DNA of 38,616 nt from Syntrophobacterales bacterium. Lineage in GTDB: Bacteria; Desulfobacterota; Syntrophobacteria; Syntrophobacterales; Thermodesulforhabdaceae. Below are positions 18,009 to 27,394 of the stretch, one piece after another. Position numbers and translations under genes: made by a program. Position 1 is the stretch's first letter; each line of letters begins with the position of its first letter. The notes under the pieces are model-generated. The model saw only the letters and a list, made by a program, of their open reading frames with translations, did not search any database and was not told the origin of the DNA. The stretch lies in the NCBI GenBank assembly GCA_026992355.1, contig JALXAE010000278.1:1-38616 (forward strand). The letters run 5' to 3'.

Positions 18009-18623
18009 CTAAGAAACAAAAAAGCTTACATCTCCGCTGCCTTCCCTTATTATTTCAGGTTCATCGTTTATAAGAGACACAACACTGGATGGCTTGGCAG
18101 GTACGAACCCTCCATCAATTATGAGATCAACTGCATTCCCTAAAAGTTCTTTAATTTCTTTGGGACTTACAAGAGGTTCCCCTGTTTTCGGGTCAGCCGC
18201 TGTTGTATTTATAATTGGATGCCCTAATTCTCTTACGATAGCCAGAGCAACTTCATTGTCAGGAACTCGAATTCCTATAGTTTTTCGTTTGGTCAACATT
18301 ATTCGCGGAACCAGACGAGACGCCTCCAGAACAAAGGTATAAGGCCCAGGGAGACACCTTTTCATCGTTTTATAAGCAAAATTTGTAACCTGAGCATACT
18401 CGCTTATGTTTTTCAAATCGCTGCAAATAATGCTTAAAGGTTGATCGTGAGCTCGTCCTTTTATAGCGTATACTCGTTCTATCGCCTCCTTGTTGAATAG
18501 ATCACAACCTATTCCATAATAGGTATCAGTTGGATAAGCAATAATTCCACCATCAGCAAGAACCTCTACTACTTTCTTAATTTTCCTAGGTTCTGGATGT
18601 GTGGGATTAATTTCAAGAATCAT
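18009..18623 (-). CDS. Sua5/YciO/YrdC-family protein (threonylcarbamoyl-AMP synthase type)
   Basis: A roughly 204-residue YrdC-fold protein. The N-terminal motif GGIIAYPTDTYYGIGCDLFN and the KGRAHDQPLSII segment (KxR...SN-like nucleotide-binding site) are clear, as is LPGPYTFVLEA. Family members make threonylcarbamoyl-AMP for the t6A base of tRNA. YciO paralogues share the fold and may not. The length and the PLS/DLKNISEYA region fit YciO at least as well as TsaC, so I leave the symbol blank. ATG 18623 has a GGGGG-containing site upstream. Earlier in-frame starts up to 18737 precede the conserved domain. Confidence 0.88.
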   Translation of the reverse strand: MILEINPTHPEPRKIKKVVEVLADGGIIAYPTDTYYGIGCDLFNKEAIERVYAIKGRAHDQPLSIICSDLKNISEYAQVTNFAYKTMKRCLPGPYTFVLEASRLVPRIMLTKRKTIGIRVPDNEVALAIVRELGHPIINTTAADPKTGEPLVSPKEIKELLGNAVDLIIDGGFVPAKPSSVVSLINDEPEIIREGSGDVSFFVS

Positions 18624-18635
18624 GGGACCCCCTTT

Positions 18636-18663
18636 GTGTAAAAAGGTTAACACCTTTGCACAC
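18636..18663 (-). promoter_or_regulatory. Dyad in the leader of the Sua5/YciO gene
   Basis: AAAGGT-TAAC-ACCTTT (18642-18657) is extended outward by GTGT (18636-18639) and ACAC (18660-18663). It forms a bulged inverted repeat 13-40 bp before the start codon at 18623. It could act as an operator or as a leader hairpin. No regulator is identifiable. Confidence 0.35.
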
Positions 18664-18756
18664 GGCAAAATACCGCACCAATATTGAAACCGTAAGAATT
18701 CTAATGTAAGTAAATACCACAGGTAGGGTCCTGTCAATCAATAGGAAAGATTTCAC

Positions 18757-19737
18757 ATGGGACTAATTATGATGCATTTCGCGGGAATTGACGTGGGATC
18801 ACACACAACTAGATTGCTCATTGTTTCTGTAGAAAAAGATACAATTAGACCTGTATGTAATCTCAGGACAATAACGGGTATGGCAAAAGGGTTCGACAAA
18901 ACTAATCGACTTTCAGAAGAAGGAAAGGAAAAAACATACAAAACTTTGGAATATTACAAGAAAATAATGAACGACTACAAAGTCGAGCATTGCAAATGTG
19001 GAGCAACCGGAATTTTCAGAGTAGCAAGAGATAGCTCGGACTTTCTTTCAAAAGTGAGCAAGGCTATAGGTTTTGAATGTGAAATTCTTTCTGAAGAAAG
19101 GGAAGCCTTAATTTCATTCAGCGGAACAATTTCCTTTTTGAAGGATTATACAGAAGGAAAATTTGCGCTTCTCTTTGATTTAGGAGGCAGTACAACTGAG
19201 TTTATCTTTTCTAAAGGGGATCAACCAATTTCATGGAAAAGTGTTCCGATTGGTGCCACCACAATCACCGATCTCTTTTTCAAAAAAGCCCCAGCTGATA
19301 AAAAGGATATTGAGAAGGCTATATCCTTTGTAGACAAGAAGCTTAAAGAAAATTTAGTTGATATTAAGTTGCTTTCCGAAGCAAAAAATTCACCAGTTCT
19401 CATCGGATCAGCAGGTACAGTTTCCACTCTTGGTGCAATAAAAATGAAAATGACAAAATATGAACCGTACAAAATATGTGGTTTAACCTTAACTAAATCC
19501 TGGATAGCTGATACTCTTGATGAAATTTTAAAAAAATCCATTGCCGAACGCGCACAAATTCCCGGATTGGAAAAGGGACGAGAAGATATCATTGCAGGAG
19601 GTTCACTGGTTGTTGATAGAATTGTTAATTTCTTCGGGCAGAATGAACTTATTGTTTCTGATGCCGGGTTACTTGAAGGCCTGGCATTAAGCGCAGCAAC
19701 GGAAACCTTGCAGATAGGCTTGACATGGCAATTTTAA
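18757..19737 (+). CDS. Exopolyphosphatase / pppGpp phosphatase family protein
   Basis: A 326-residue ASKHA-fold phosphatase of the Ppx/GppA family. It has the N-terminal phosphate-1 loop GIDVGSHTTRLLIV, the catalytic region SEEREALISFSGT, the phosphate-2 motif LFDLGGSTTEFIF and GSAGTVSTLGA. It lacks the C-terminal HD domain of long E. coli-type Ppx, which suits the short form. Substrate choice between polyphosphate and pppGpp cannot be made from sequence. ATG 18757 follows AGGAAAG, and other in-frame ATGs lie at 18769 and 18772. It is the first gene of a same-strand run that continues into guaB after 56 bp. Confidence 0.88.
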   Translation: MGLIMMHFAGIDVGSHTTRLLIVSVEKDTIRPVCNLRTITGMAKGFDKTNRLSEEGKEKTYKTLEYYKKIMNDYKVEHCKCGATGIFRVARDSSDFLSKVSKAIGFECEILSEEREALISFSGTISFLKDYTEGKFALLFDLGGSTTEFIFSKGDQPISWKSVPIGATTITDLFFKKAPADKKDIEKAISFVDKKLKENLVDIKLLSEAKNSPVLIGSAGTVSTLGAIKMKMTKYEPYKICGLTLTKSWIADTLDEILKKSIAERAQIPGLEKGREDIIAGGSLVVDRIVNFFGQNELIVSDAGLLEGLALSAATETLQIGLTWQF

Positions 19738-19793
19738 GCATATAAAGGCCTGAACAACTTTTGATTTCTAAAATAAAAACAAAAGGAGTTGCA

Positions 19794-21263
19794 ATGGGGG
19801 GAAATACTATACCAGAAGCTTTAACTTTTGATGATATTTTGCTTATGCCTTCATTTTCCGATGTCTTGCCTAACGAAACCAATACAGAAACCTGGCTAAC
19901 AAACACGATCAAGCTTAACATCCCTCTACTTAGTGCCGCAATGGACACAGTTACTGAAGCAGATACAGCAATTAGCATGGCAAGGGAAGGTGGAATAGGA
20001 ATAATACACAGAAACATGTCAATTGAATCTCAGGCTATGGAGGTAAACAAGGTCAAAAAATCTGAAAGTGGTATGATTCTAGATCCTGTAACAGTGGAGC
20101 CAGACCAGAAAATTTCGGAAGTGCTTGAACTTATGGCGAGATATAAAATATCCGGGGTTCCTGTTGTGAAGAATGGCAAACTGGTAGGCATTGTTACAAA
20201 CAGAGATTTAAGGTTCGAAGAAAACCTGGATATAAAGGTCTCTGAGGTTATGACCACAGAAAATCTGGTTACGGCTCCGGTTGGAATTACTCTGGAGGAA
20301 TCCAAAAAATTGCTTCAAAAAAATCGAATTGAAAAGTTGCTGGTAGTCGATGACTCAGGAAATCTGAAGGGTTTAATCACCATAAAAGACATAATGAAAA
20401 TCATCAAATATCCCAATTCATGTAAGGACGAGTTTGGACGGCTTAGGGTAGGAGCTGCTGTAGGGGTCGGACCAGATATGTTGGATAGAGCATCTGCCCT
20501 TGTTGAAGCGAACGTGGACGTGCTCGTTGTTGACAGTGCCCATGGTCACTCAAAAAATGTTCTCGAAGCAGTAAAAACCCTAAAGAAGAAATTTCCAGAA
20601 CTTCCCATTATAGCCGGAAATGTTGCCACAGATGAAGGAACGGTCGCTCTTATAAGAGCTGGAGCTGACGCTGTCAAGGTTGGAGTTGGTCCAGGTTCAA
20701 TTTGTACCACTCGTATAGTTGCTGGCGTTGGAGTTCCCCAAGCAACGGCGATTATGGAATGTTCAAAAGCCGCCAGCGAATATAATATACCGATTATTGC
20801 AGATGGTGGTATAAAATACAGCGGAGATATTACAAAGGCTATAGCATGTGGAGCACATTGTGTAATGATCGGAAGCCTTTTCGCGGGCACAGATGAAAGC
20901 CCTGGAGAAACAATTTTGTATCAGGGCAGGAGCTATAAAGCATATAGAGGCATGGGTTCCCTCGGGGCGATGAAAGAAGGAAGTTGCGATAGATATTTTC
21001 AAGAAGGTGTTAGAGAAATGTCAAAACTTGTGCCCGAGGGTATAGAAGGTATGGTGCCATATAGAGGGCCACTATCTGCTATAGTTCATCAGTTGATAGG
21101 AGGACTAAAAGCCGGCATGGGATACCTGGGGTGTAAAACCATAGATGAACTCCGAACAAAAGCGAATATCATACGGATTACAGCGGCCGGTTTTAAAGAA
21201 AGCCATGTTCATGACGTTATCATAACTAAAGAAGCTCCAAATTATCAGGTAGATATAAGATAA
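19794..21263 (+). CDS. guaB: IMP dehydrogenase
   Basis: A 489-residue IMP dehydrogenase, which oxidises IMP to XMP with NAD, the committed step to GMP. The barrel is interrupted by two CBS domains (about 95-205, starting near [16 protein letters not shown]). The catalytic loop GPGSICTTR has its cysteine near residue 304, and the flap and C-terminal region are complete ([10 protein letters not shown]). I chose ATG 19794, which has AAAGGAG 5 bp upstream, over an in-frame TTG 33 bp earlier. guaA begins 10 bp after its stop, so GMP synthesis is one unit. Confidence 0.97.
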   Translation: MGGNTIPEALTFDDILLMPSFSDVLPNETNTETWLTNTIKLNIPLLSAAMDTVTEADTAISMAREGGIGIIHRNMSIESQAMEVNKVKKSESGMILDPVTVEPDQKISEVLELMARYKISGVPVVKNGKLVGIVTNRDLRFEENLDIKVSEVMTTENLVTAPVGITLEESKKLLQKNRIEKLLVVDDSGNLKGLITIKDIMKIIKYPNSCKDEFGRLRVGAAVGVGPDMLDRASALVEANVDVLVVDSAHGHSKNVLEAVKTLKKKFPELPIIAGNVATDEGTVALIRAGADAVKVGVGPGSICTTRIVAGVGVPQATAIMECSKAASEYNIPIIADGGIKYSGDITKAIACGAHCVMIGSLFAGTDESPGETILYQGRSYKAYRGMGSLGAMKEGSCDRYFQEGVREMSKLVPEGIEGMVPYRGPLSAIVHQLIGGLKAGMGYLGCKTIDELRTKANIIRITAAGFKESHVHDVIITKEAPNYQVDIR

Positions 21264-21273
21264 GGGATTTTGC

Positions 21274-22830
21274 ATGACAAAGAAAATTCAACCAGCCGAC
21301 AGAATCCTGGTACTGGACTTTGGTTCTCAGTACACTCAACTTATTGCGAGACGAATAAGGGAAAGTCATGTCTACTGCGAAATTCACCCCTATAACATGA
21401 AAATTGATGAAATAGAGGCTTTCAATCCCCAGGGCATCATTTTTTCTGGAGGCCCGGCAAGTGTTTACCAAGCAGAAGCACCTGTGGTTGATTTGAAAAT
21501 TTATGAACTGGGAGTGCCTATACTTGGCATTTGTTACGGAATGCAGCTAATGTGCTACCAATTAGGAGGTCATGTCTTAAGAGCTAAGGAAAGAGAATAT
21601 GGCCCCGCCTTGATTCAAATTGATGTTCCATGCGATATTTTTGCCGATATAGAGCCAAAAGACGTCAGGGTATGGATGAGTCACGGGGATCGCATAGAAA
21701 AGGTTCCTCAAGGTTTCACAGTGCTGGCTCATTCCGACAATTCCCCGATTGCAGCAATGGGAGATTTAAAAAGGCATTTTTACGGCGTTCAATTTCATCC
21801 AGAAGTAGCTCACACCCCCTGCGGAAGAACTATTCTTGACAATTTCGTATTCAAAATATGCAAATCTTCGCCATCATGGACAATGCAGTCTTTTGCAGAA
21901 ATGGTAATCAGGGAAGTGCGAAGTAATGTTAAGGACAACCACGTGATTTGTGCCCTCAGCGGTGGAGTGGACTCTTCTGTTGTTGCCGTCCTACTTCACA
22001 AAGCAATAGGAAAACAGCTCCACTGTATATTTGTGAATAACGGCCTTCTAAGAAAGGGTGAAGCAGAGAGCGTTAAAAAGATATTTAGAGACAATTTCGA
22101 TATAAATCTTGTTTATGTGGATGCATCAGAGCTTTTTCTTAACCGGTTGAAAGGCATTACTGACCCTGAACGAAAACGGAAGATTATTGGGAATCTATTC
22201 ATAGAAATTTTTGAGAAGGAGGCAAAAAAAATTCCCGGAGCTACTTATCTTGCACAGGGAACCCTCTATCCCGATGTTATTGAGTCGGTATCCTTTAAGG
22301 GTCCATCAGCCACAATTAAAACACACCATAATGTTGGCGGCCTGCCTGAACGAATGAATTTAAAATTGATTGAGCCGCTTCGGGAGTTGTTTAAAGATGA
22401 GGTGCGTTCACTTGGCCGGCAACTTGGAATTCCTGAGCGTATTATAAAAAGACACCCTTTTCCAGGGCCTGGCCTGGCCATAAGAATAATAGGGGAAGTA
22501 ACCCCTGAACGGTTGAGTATTCTCAGGGAAGCCGACGCTATTATCCTCGAAGAGATGGAAGCATCCGGGTGGTACGACAAAGTTTGGCAGGCCTTTGGAG
22601 TTTTGCTTCCCGTAAAATCAGTCGGGGTTATGGGAGATGAAAGAACTTATGAACAGGTAATAGCAGTTCGTGTTGTGGAAAGTGTTGATGCAATGACCGC
22701 TGATTGGTCTAGATTGCCTTATGATTTGCTCGCCCGCATTTCCAATCGAATAATAAACGAGGTACAGGGTATTAATCGAGTAGTTTACGATATATCGTCA
22801 AAACCCCCGAGCACAATAGAATGGGAATAG
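21274..22830 (+). CDS. guaA: GMP synthase (glutamine-hydrolysing)
   Basis: A 518-residue GMP synthase that converts XMP to GMP using glutamine and ATP. The N-terminal class I amidotransferase has GICYGMQL with the nucleophilic cysteine near 87, and the GVQFHPEV histidine motif. The ATP-pyrophosphatase domain has the P loop [10 protein letters not shown] near 228-236. The C-terminal dimerisation domain ends [10 protein letters not shown], typical of the family. The end overlaps the next gene by 10 bp, so the downstream genes are probably co-translated. Confidence 0.97.
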   Translation: MTKKIQPADRILVLDFGSQYTQLIARRIRESHVYCEIHPYNMKIDEIEAFNPQGIIFSGGPASVYQAEAPVVDLKIYELGVPILGICYGMQLMCYQLGGHVLRAKEREYGPALIQIDVPCDIFADIEPKDVRVWMSHGDRIEKVPQGFTVLAHSDNSPIAAMGDLKRHFYGVQFHPEVAHTPCGRTILDNFVFKICKSSPSWTMQSFAEMVIREVRSNVKDNHVICALSGGVDSSVVAVLLHKAIGKQLHCIFVNNGLLRKGEAESVKKIFRDNFDINLVYVDASELFLNRLKGITDPERKRKIIGNLFIEIFEKEAKKIPGATYLAQGTLYPDVIESVSFKGPSATIKTHHNVGGLPERMNLKLIEPLRELFKDEVRSLGRQLGIPERIIKRHPFPGPGLAIRIIGEVTPERLSILREADAIILEEMEASGWYDKVWQAFGVLLPVKSVGVMGDERTYEQVIAVRVVESVDAMTADWSRLPYDLLARISNRIINEVQGINRVVYDISSKPPSTIEWE

Positions 22831-23561
22831 CTATAGGTGCAAAGCGATTTTACAGAAACTGGCACTCCAAAACTGAAGGAGTTACCTATGAAGTCAGATT
22901 TCGCCAGACTGATTTATGGATTAGATCAAAGAAAAATTATTCAAAACAGATTTTGAGTCTGGTTACGGAAATTCACAGAATTCTGCATCTGTACGCTTCC
23001 AAAAACCCAGCTTTTTTTTCATCTCTCAAACCTCTCCCATGGGATCCCCTGGCTCATCCCTTCATAAAAAGAATGTTAAAAGCATCTCAGGAAACCAATG
23101 TTGGTCCAATGGCCTGCGTTGCGGGGCTTATAGCAGAAATAGTTGGAACTAAACTTACCGAATTAGATACCAACAATGAAATCATAGTGGAAAATGGAGG
23201 CGATTGCTTTGTCTATTCTAGAAATGCAATTACTGTGGAAGTTTTTCCTGCTGGAGTAAAAACTGGTAAGACAATCCCGTTGAAGCTATCCATTGAACCA
23301 GATGAAATGCCGGTTTGTGTCTGTACATCTTCTTCACGGATAGGTCATTCCCTCAGCCTTGGAAAGGCTGATGTGGTAACAGTGATCTCTAAAGATGGCG
23401 CCTTTGCCGATGCTGCTGCTACATCGCTCTGCAATGAAATAAAGTCCGTCAAACACTTGAAACAAACAGTAGAAACCTGGAGTAGGAAAGAAAAAATCTT
23501 TGGTATAGTAGCCATGATAAATGGACACATTGCCATAAAAGGCAACATAAAAATTGTTTAA
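22821..23561 (+). CDS. UPF0280 (ApbE-like) protein
   Basis: A 246-residue protein of the UPF0280 family, distantly related to the flavin transferase ApbE. The conserved segments [48 protein letters not shown] and [14 protein letters not shown] are all present. Function is not established. Family members are frequent in anaerobes and methanogens. The DAAAT motif resembles the metal-binding region of ApbE, but flavinylation activity is only a hypothesis. It overlaps the end of guaA by 10 bp. Confidence 0.85.
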   Translation: MGIAIGAKRFYRNWHSKTEGVTYEVRFRQTDLWIRSKKNYSKQILSLVTEIHRILHLYASKNPAFFSSLKPLPWDPLAHPFIKRMLKASQETNVGPMACVAGLIAEIVGTKLTELDTNNEIIVENGGDCFVYSRNAITVEVFPAGVKTGKTIPLKLSIEPDEMPVCVCTSSSRIGHSLSLGKADVVTVISKDGAFADAAATSLCNEIKSVKHLKQTVETWSRKEKIFGIVAMINGHIAIKGNIKIV

Positions 23562-23571
23562 CGGTATACAA

Positions 23572-24051
23572 ATGAAAGTAATTGTAATGTCGGACACCCA
23601 TCTTCGCTACGTAACGCCTGAATTCGAAAAGATATGCAATAAATTTTGTTTAGATGCCGATATGGTAATACATCTAGGAGATTGGGTATCACCCCAAATT
23701 TTTGATTACATGATGCAGTTCGAACTTATTGGAATAAGCGGAAACTCTGACCATCCTGCAATTGTTGAACAATTACCCTTCAAAAGAACAATCAAGTTGG
23801 GAAATTTCCGCTTTGGCCTTATTCATGGATGGGGATGGTATGGAAATTTTCACGAGCCGCTAATTCGAGAATTCGAAAGAGTAGATGGTATTTTATTTGG
23901 ACATACCCATCAACCCGTCTATAAAGAAATTAATAGCAAAATTTTCATTAACCCGGGATCCGTTTTCGCTGGAAGAGGTTCTATTAAGAAAAGCATCGCT
24001 GTAATGAAGTTCTCCTTTGGCGATTTGAAGGTTGATATTGTCGAATTGTAG
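23572..24051 (+). CDS. YfcE/MJ0936-type metallophosphodiesterase
   Basis: A 159-residue calcineurin-like phosphoesterase with all five metal-site motifs: MSDTH (start), HLGDW, GISGNSDHP, LIHGWGW and GHTHQP, followed by INPGS. Such proteins hydrolyse phosphodiesters with Mn or Ni. The physiological substrate is usually unknown. ATG 23572 begins the conserved strand. The TTG 18 bp earlier overlaps the previous gene's end. The ribosome site is weak, consistent with translational coupling to the gene upstream. Confidence 0.88.
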   Translation: MKVIVMSDTHLRYVTPEFEKICNKFCLDADMVIHLGDWVSPQIFDYMMQFELIGISGNSDHPAIVEQLPFKRTIKLGNFRFGLIHGWGWYGNFHEPLIREFERVDGILFGHTHQPVYKEINSKIFINPGSVFAGRGSIKKSIAVMKFSFGDLKVDIVEL

Positions 24052-24068
24052 ATTTGTGGAGGATGAGA

Positions 24069-24560
24069 ATGAAAAACCTTTGGGCTCCCTGGCGGATTGA
24101 TTACATACTCGGAAAAAAAGAGCCTTATTGCATATTCTGCCCGGAAGGAAACGGTCATTCTGACGAAGAAAGACTTATTCTGTATCGAGGAAAGAAAATC
24201 ATGGTGGTAATGAACAAATATCCATACAATAATGGGCATCTTTTAGTTGCTCCATGGAAGCATGTATCGAACATTGTAGATTTAGACGAAGAAGAAATGC
24301 TGGACATAATGATATGTATACAACATTGCGTAAAAATTCTTAAAAAAACAATGCGTCCTGATGGTTTCAATGTAGGGTTAAATCTCGGAGCTGCTGCTGG
24401 AGCAGGAATTGAAGAACATCTGCATTTCCATGTGGTTCCAAGGTGGAACGGAGATACAAACTTTTTGGCAGCCATTGCGGACATAAGGTGTATACCCGAA
24501 CATTTAAGACAAACGTACAAAAAACTTAAGCCCTTTTTTCAGAAGGAGGTAGCTCTATGA
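24069..24560 (+). CDS. HIT-family nucleotide hydrolase/phosphorylase
   Basis: A 163-residue histidine-triad protein. The catalytic HLHFHVVPRW motif lies near residues 117-126. The MKNLWAPWRIDYI start and the CIFCPE cysteine pair match the Ap4A phosphorylase-like branch of bacterial HIT proteins. It probably cleaves dinucleoside polyphosphates or nucleotide conjugates. ATG 24069 has GGAGG at 24058-24062. Earlier in-frame codons (TTG 24054, ATG 24063) overlap that site. The stop overlaps the following LapA gene by 4 bp. Confidence 0.9.
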   Translation: MKNLWAPWRIDYILGKKEPYCIFCPEGNGHSDEERLILYRGKKIMVVMNKYPYNNGHLLVAPWKHVSNIVDLDEEEMLDIMICIQHCVKILKKTMRPDGFNVGLNLGAAAGAGIEEHLHFHVVPRWNGDTNFLAAIADIRCIPEHLRQTYKKLKPFFQKEVAL

Positions 24561-24901
24561 TACGAGGATTAAAATTTTTTTCTGGGTTGCTTCTATTGGC
24601 AATAATTGCCCTTTTCGTTAAACAAAACATTCCTACATTCTCCACGGAACTGCCTTTTTACTTAGATCTCCACATAAGAGAAAAACTGGTATGGTATTAC
24701 ACCATAGGAGGTTTAGTCTTAACCGGTTTCATTCTGGGCTTTTTAATTGGATTTTTTTTCGGCTTCAAAATGTATTGGCGAAAAAGAAAAGAATACAACA
24801 GATTAAAGCAGACAGCAGAGTCTGCATTGCAGCAGGATAAAATCATCCCGGAACAATCATCCGAAAAAAGTGCACCAGGAGGTAATGCTCGAGAAACATG
24901 A
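24557..24901 (+). CDS. LapA (DUF1049) domain membrane protein
   Basis: A 114-residue protein with two membrane spans (about 5-23 and 47-70, the second rich in Gly and Phe: GFILGFLIGFFFGF) and a basic, coiled-coil cytoplasmic segment (KMYWRKRKEYNRLKQ). This is the LapA/DUF1049 arrangement, seen in proteins linked to lipopolysaccharide assembly. It starts within the stop of the HIT gene (ATGA overlap), with AGAAGGAGG upstream. Confidence 0.8.
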   Translation: MIRGLKFFSGLLLLAIIALFVKQNIPTFSTELPFYLDLHIREKLVWYYTIGGLVLTGFILGFLIGFFFGFKMYWRKRKEYNRLKQTAESALQQDKIIPEQSSEKSAPGGNARET

Positions 24902-24926
24902 AAAAGAGTGGCAAGGAGGAGTGCGT

Positions 24927-25217
24927 ATGCAGACTTCTGCATTTTCTCTTATCTATTTCAAATTGTTTTTACAGTTAGGTGAAGAACGCCGATATTTGGG
25001 TCTGGTAAACCACGTAAGCATTCTGGACAATACCAAAAATCCTTCGGGCTTTCCCCATCTTGTAAGGTTTTGGGATGGTGAACATTACCGCTTCCTTGAA
25101 GGCACTGTCCTTCAGGAAAAAGACAGTAAAAATTTTGACCTGGATATGGGAGAAGGAAAGAAATATCTTTTCAGATATTACACAGGGGAAGAGGAACACC
25201 GGAGTAGAAAAGCGTAA
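24927..25217 (+). CDS. Conserved-looking 96-residue protein of unknown function
   Basis: I do not recognise this protein. ATG 24927 has GGAGGAG at 24915-24921. An in-frame ATG at 24870 would overlap the LapA gene by 32 bp without a ribosome site. It is soluble, with aromatic-rich beta-like stretches (RYLGLVNHVSIL, FPHLVRFWDGEHYRFLEG) and a charged tail. It is the last gene before a strong terminator, 25 bp after the LapA gene, and probably belongs to the guaBA transcript. Confidence 0.6.
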   Translation: MQTSAFSLIYFKLFLQLGEERRYLGLVNHVSILDNTKNPSGFPHLVRFWDGEHYRFLEGTVLQEKDSKNFDLDMGEGKKYLFRYYTGEEEHRSRKA

Positions 25218-25288
25218 ACGTGTGTGAAAATTAGAGTGCACGCTAACTTCGTTCAATAAACACTTTGCAGTCAAAAAAAACCCGTAAA

Positions 25289-25332
25289 CCCCAATGGTTG
25301 GCATGGTCATTTCCCAACCATTGGGGCTTTTT
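25289..25332 (+). terminator. Strong intrinsic terminator
   Basis: A perfect 13-bp stem (CCCCAATGGTTGG / CCAACCATTGGGG) with a 12-nt loop is followed by CTTTTT. It ends the long ppx/guaBA run. It finishes only 11 bp before the MFS start codon at 25344, which is unusually close. Confidence 0.9.
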
Positions 25333-25343
25333 GCGATAACCTT

Positions 25344-26522
25344 ATGAAAAATTTGTCCACAAAAACTTACATATTGATAATTCTTACCCGTATTAATTTA
25401 AACCTGAGCTACAGAATTTTATATCCTTTTTTACCGTCCATTTCCCGGGGCTTGGGAATTCCCTTTGAACAAGGAGCTTTGCTGGCATCAATTCGATCCA
25501 TTGCAGGTCTTTTAAGTCCTTTGTTCGGACGCTATTTTGATAAACACGGACATAAATTGGGAATGTTAGGTGGTATCGGCGTACTAATAATAGGCATTTT
25601 GATATTCTTTGGACATCCTACCTTCTGGATTGCATTCATATCTTTTGGTTGCTTCGGATTAGCTAAGGCAATTTACGACCCCTCCGTACAGGCCTATGTG
25701 AGTTCATCTGTTCCCTACAGCATCAGAGCTAGGGCTTTAGGTATAATTGAACTTTCATGGTCTGGTAGCTGGTTTATTGGCATCCCAATGTCCGCGATTT
25801 TAATGGATAAAATTAACTGGAAGGCACCATTCGCATTGATAGGTATTATAGCAGCCGTGGTATTTATATTAACTCTTCGTTTGCCAGAACCAGCAACCCT
25901 TCAGGATCAAAACAAACCAAATACAATTAAGATTAGAATGCCATTGAAAGTTTTTCTAATTTTGGCCATGTCATTTTTCATGATGCTTTCCAACGAAAAT
26001 ATTGTAGTTGTTTATGGAGCCTGGATGGAGAAGGCATTCAAAGTAAAACTTCTGTCTTTAGGCTTTATTTCTCTAGTAATAGGAATGGGAGAACTGGCTG
26101 GAGAACTCGTCGTAACTACAATGGGCGATCGTATAGGGAAGCGAAAACTCCTTTGTGTGGGCTTGATCGGTCTTGCCCTTTCCTATCTTCTACTCCCTTT
26201 CATAGCAAAAACCCGCATAACAGCTACAGCAGGACTTGCCGTGATGTTTTTCTTTTCAGAAGTATCAATAGTAACTTCATTTCCTTACGTATCAGAAATA
26301 TTGCCAAAAGCTAGAGCTCAAATCCTTTCAGCTAATTATGCATCTGCCATAGGCGGAAGGCTCGTTGGTTCTTTTACGGGCCCTTGGCTGTGGCATTTTT
26401 TTTCAAGTATGCACGTTGCATCGGCTGTTTCGTTTGTTTGTGTTGTACTCTCCATTTCATTTTTGTTATGTTATTGGCATCTTAGTTTGAAAAGAGAGAA
26501 AAGATTTAAGCTTAACAAATAA
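25344..26522 (+). CDS. Major facilitator superfamily transporter
   Basis: A 392-residue MFS permease with about 12 membrane helices in two halves. The loop 2-3 signature is present as GRYFDKHGHKLGMLGG, and the central cytoplasmic loop lies near 180-200 (PEPATLQDQNKPNTIKIR). The substrate is not deducible. The pattern resembles small-molecule efflux permeases. The start at ATG 25344 lacks a recognisable ribosome site and lies just after a terminator, so its transcription and initiation are unclear. Confidence 0.85.
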   Translation: MKNLSTKTYILIILTRINLNLSYRILYPFLPSISRGLGIPFEQGALLASIRSIAGLLSPLFGRYFDKHGHKLGMLGGIGVLIIGILIFFGHPTFWIAFISFGCFGLAKAIYDPSVQAYVSSSVPYSIRARALGIIELSWSGSWFIGIPMSAILMDKINWKAPFALIGIIAAVVFILTLRLPEPATLQDQNKPNTIKIRMPLKVFLILAMSFFMMLSNENIVVVYGAWMEKAFKVKLLSLGFISLVIGMGELAGELVVTTMGDRIGKRKLLCVGLIGLALSYLLLPFIAKTRITATAGLAVMFFFSEVSIVTSFPYVSEILPKARAQILSANYASAIGGRLVGSFTGPWLWHFFSSMHVASAVSFVCVVLSISFLLCYWHLSLKREKRFKLNK

Positions 26523-26548
26523 CCGAACAAAATCGGGGATTCTAAGCG

Positions 26549-27394
26549 ATGAAGGTATCATCTCTCTTAAAAAAAATTGTCATGCTGACAGGGGATTTGC
26601 CCACAATACCTCATACGGCCCAGCAGGTACTGCAGAGATTATCAGATCCTGAAGTAGAGCCAAAGGAACTGGAGAAAATCATTTTACAGGATCCGTCTCT
26701 CACAGCCAGAATTCTAAAACTTGCAAACTCCCCATTTTATGGCAGACCGAGAATGATAAAAACTGTAAGCGAAGCTACAGTGGTGATAGGACTCGAGACC
26801 CTCAAATCCATCGTTGTAGCCTCTGCTGTTAGGGAAATGCTTAAAAACTTCGGATTAACAGAAAAACTTCTGTGGGAACATGCCGTTGGAACCGCTTTCG
26901 TTGCCAGATTTATTGCCGAAAAAGTAAAATTCAAAAACACAGAAGAAGCCTTCATGTCTGGGCTTTTACATGATATTGGTAAAATTATCCTGCAAATAAA
27001 AGTTCCTGATAAGATGTACTTAGTAATGCAGGACATTTATCATGGAGACAATCCAAATTCCATTGAAGTGGAAACGGAAATCTTCGGTTTTACTCATGCT
27101 CATTTGGGCCAACTTGTGGCAAGAAAATGGCAATTTGCCGGGGAGATAGAAGAAGCTATTGGTTATCACCATTGGCCTGGGAGAGCGAAAATAAACCCTC
27201 AGCTTACCCATATTGTTCACCTAGCAAACACATTTACTCACAAAATGGAAATAGGCCCCATTCGAACACCGAATATAAATTTAAAGGATCAGATCAGCTC
27301 CAAATTCTTTGGTCTAGACGAAGAAACTCTCAATAGAATGTTCCAGGAGTGTTCTGAAAATATTGAGAAAGAGGGAGAAGGAATTTTCTCTTAG
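26549..27394 (+). CDS. HDOD-domain signalling protein
   Basis: A 281-residue protein with an HDOD domain over most of its length. It starts with the LPTIPHTAQQVLQRLSDPEV signature, followed by LKLANSPFYG and a retained LLHDIGK (HD near residue 139). HDOD proteins act in signalling linked to cyclic dinucleotides, motility or stress, usually without proven phosphohydrolase activity. It lies 26 bp after the MFS gene, and its stop overlaps the GTG start of the ABC ATPase by one base, an unusual genetic link between a signalling protein and a transporter. Confidence 0.9.
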   Translation: MKVSSLLKKIVMLTGDLPTIPHTAQQVLQRLSDPEVEPKELEKIILQDPSLTARILKLANSPFYGRPRMIKTVSEATVVIGLETLKSIVVASAVREMLKNFGLTEKLLWEHAVGTAFVARFIAEKVKFKNTEEAFMSGLLHDIGKIILQIKVPDKMYLVMQDIYHGDNPNSIEVETEIFGFTHAHLGQLVARKWQFAGEIEEAIGYHHWPGRAKINPQLTHIVHLANTFTHKMEIGPIRTPNINLKDQISSKFFGLDEETLNRMFQECSENIEKEGEGIFS

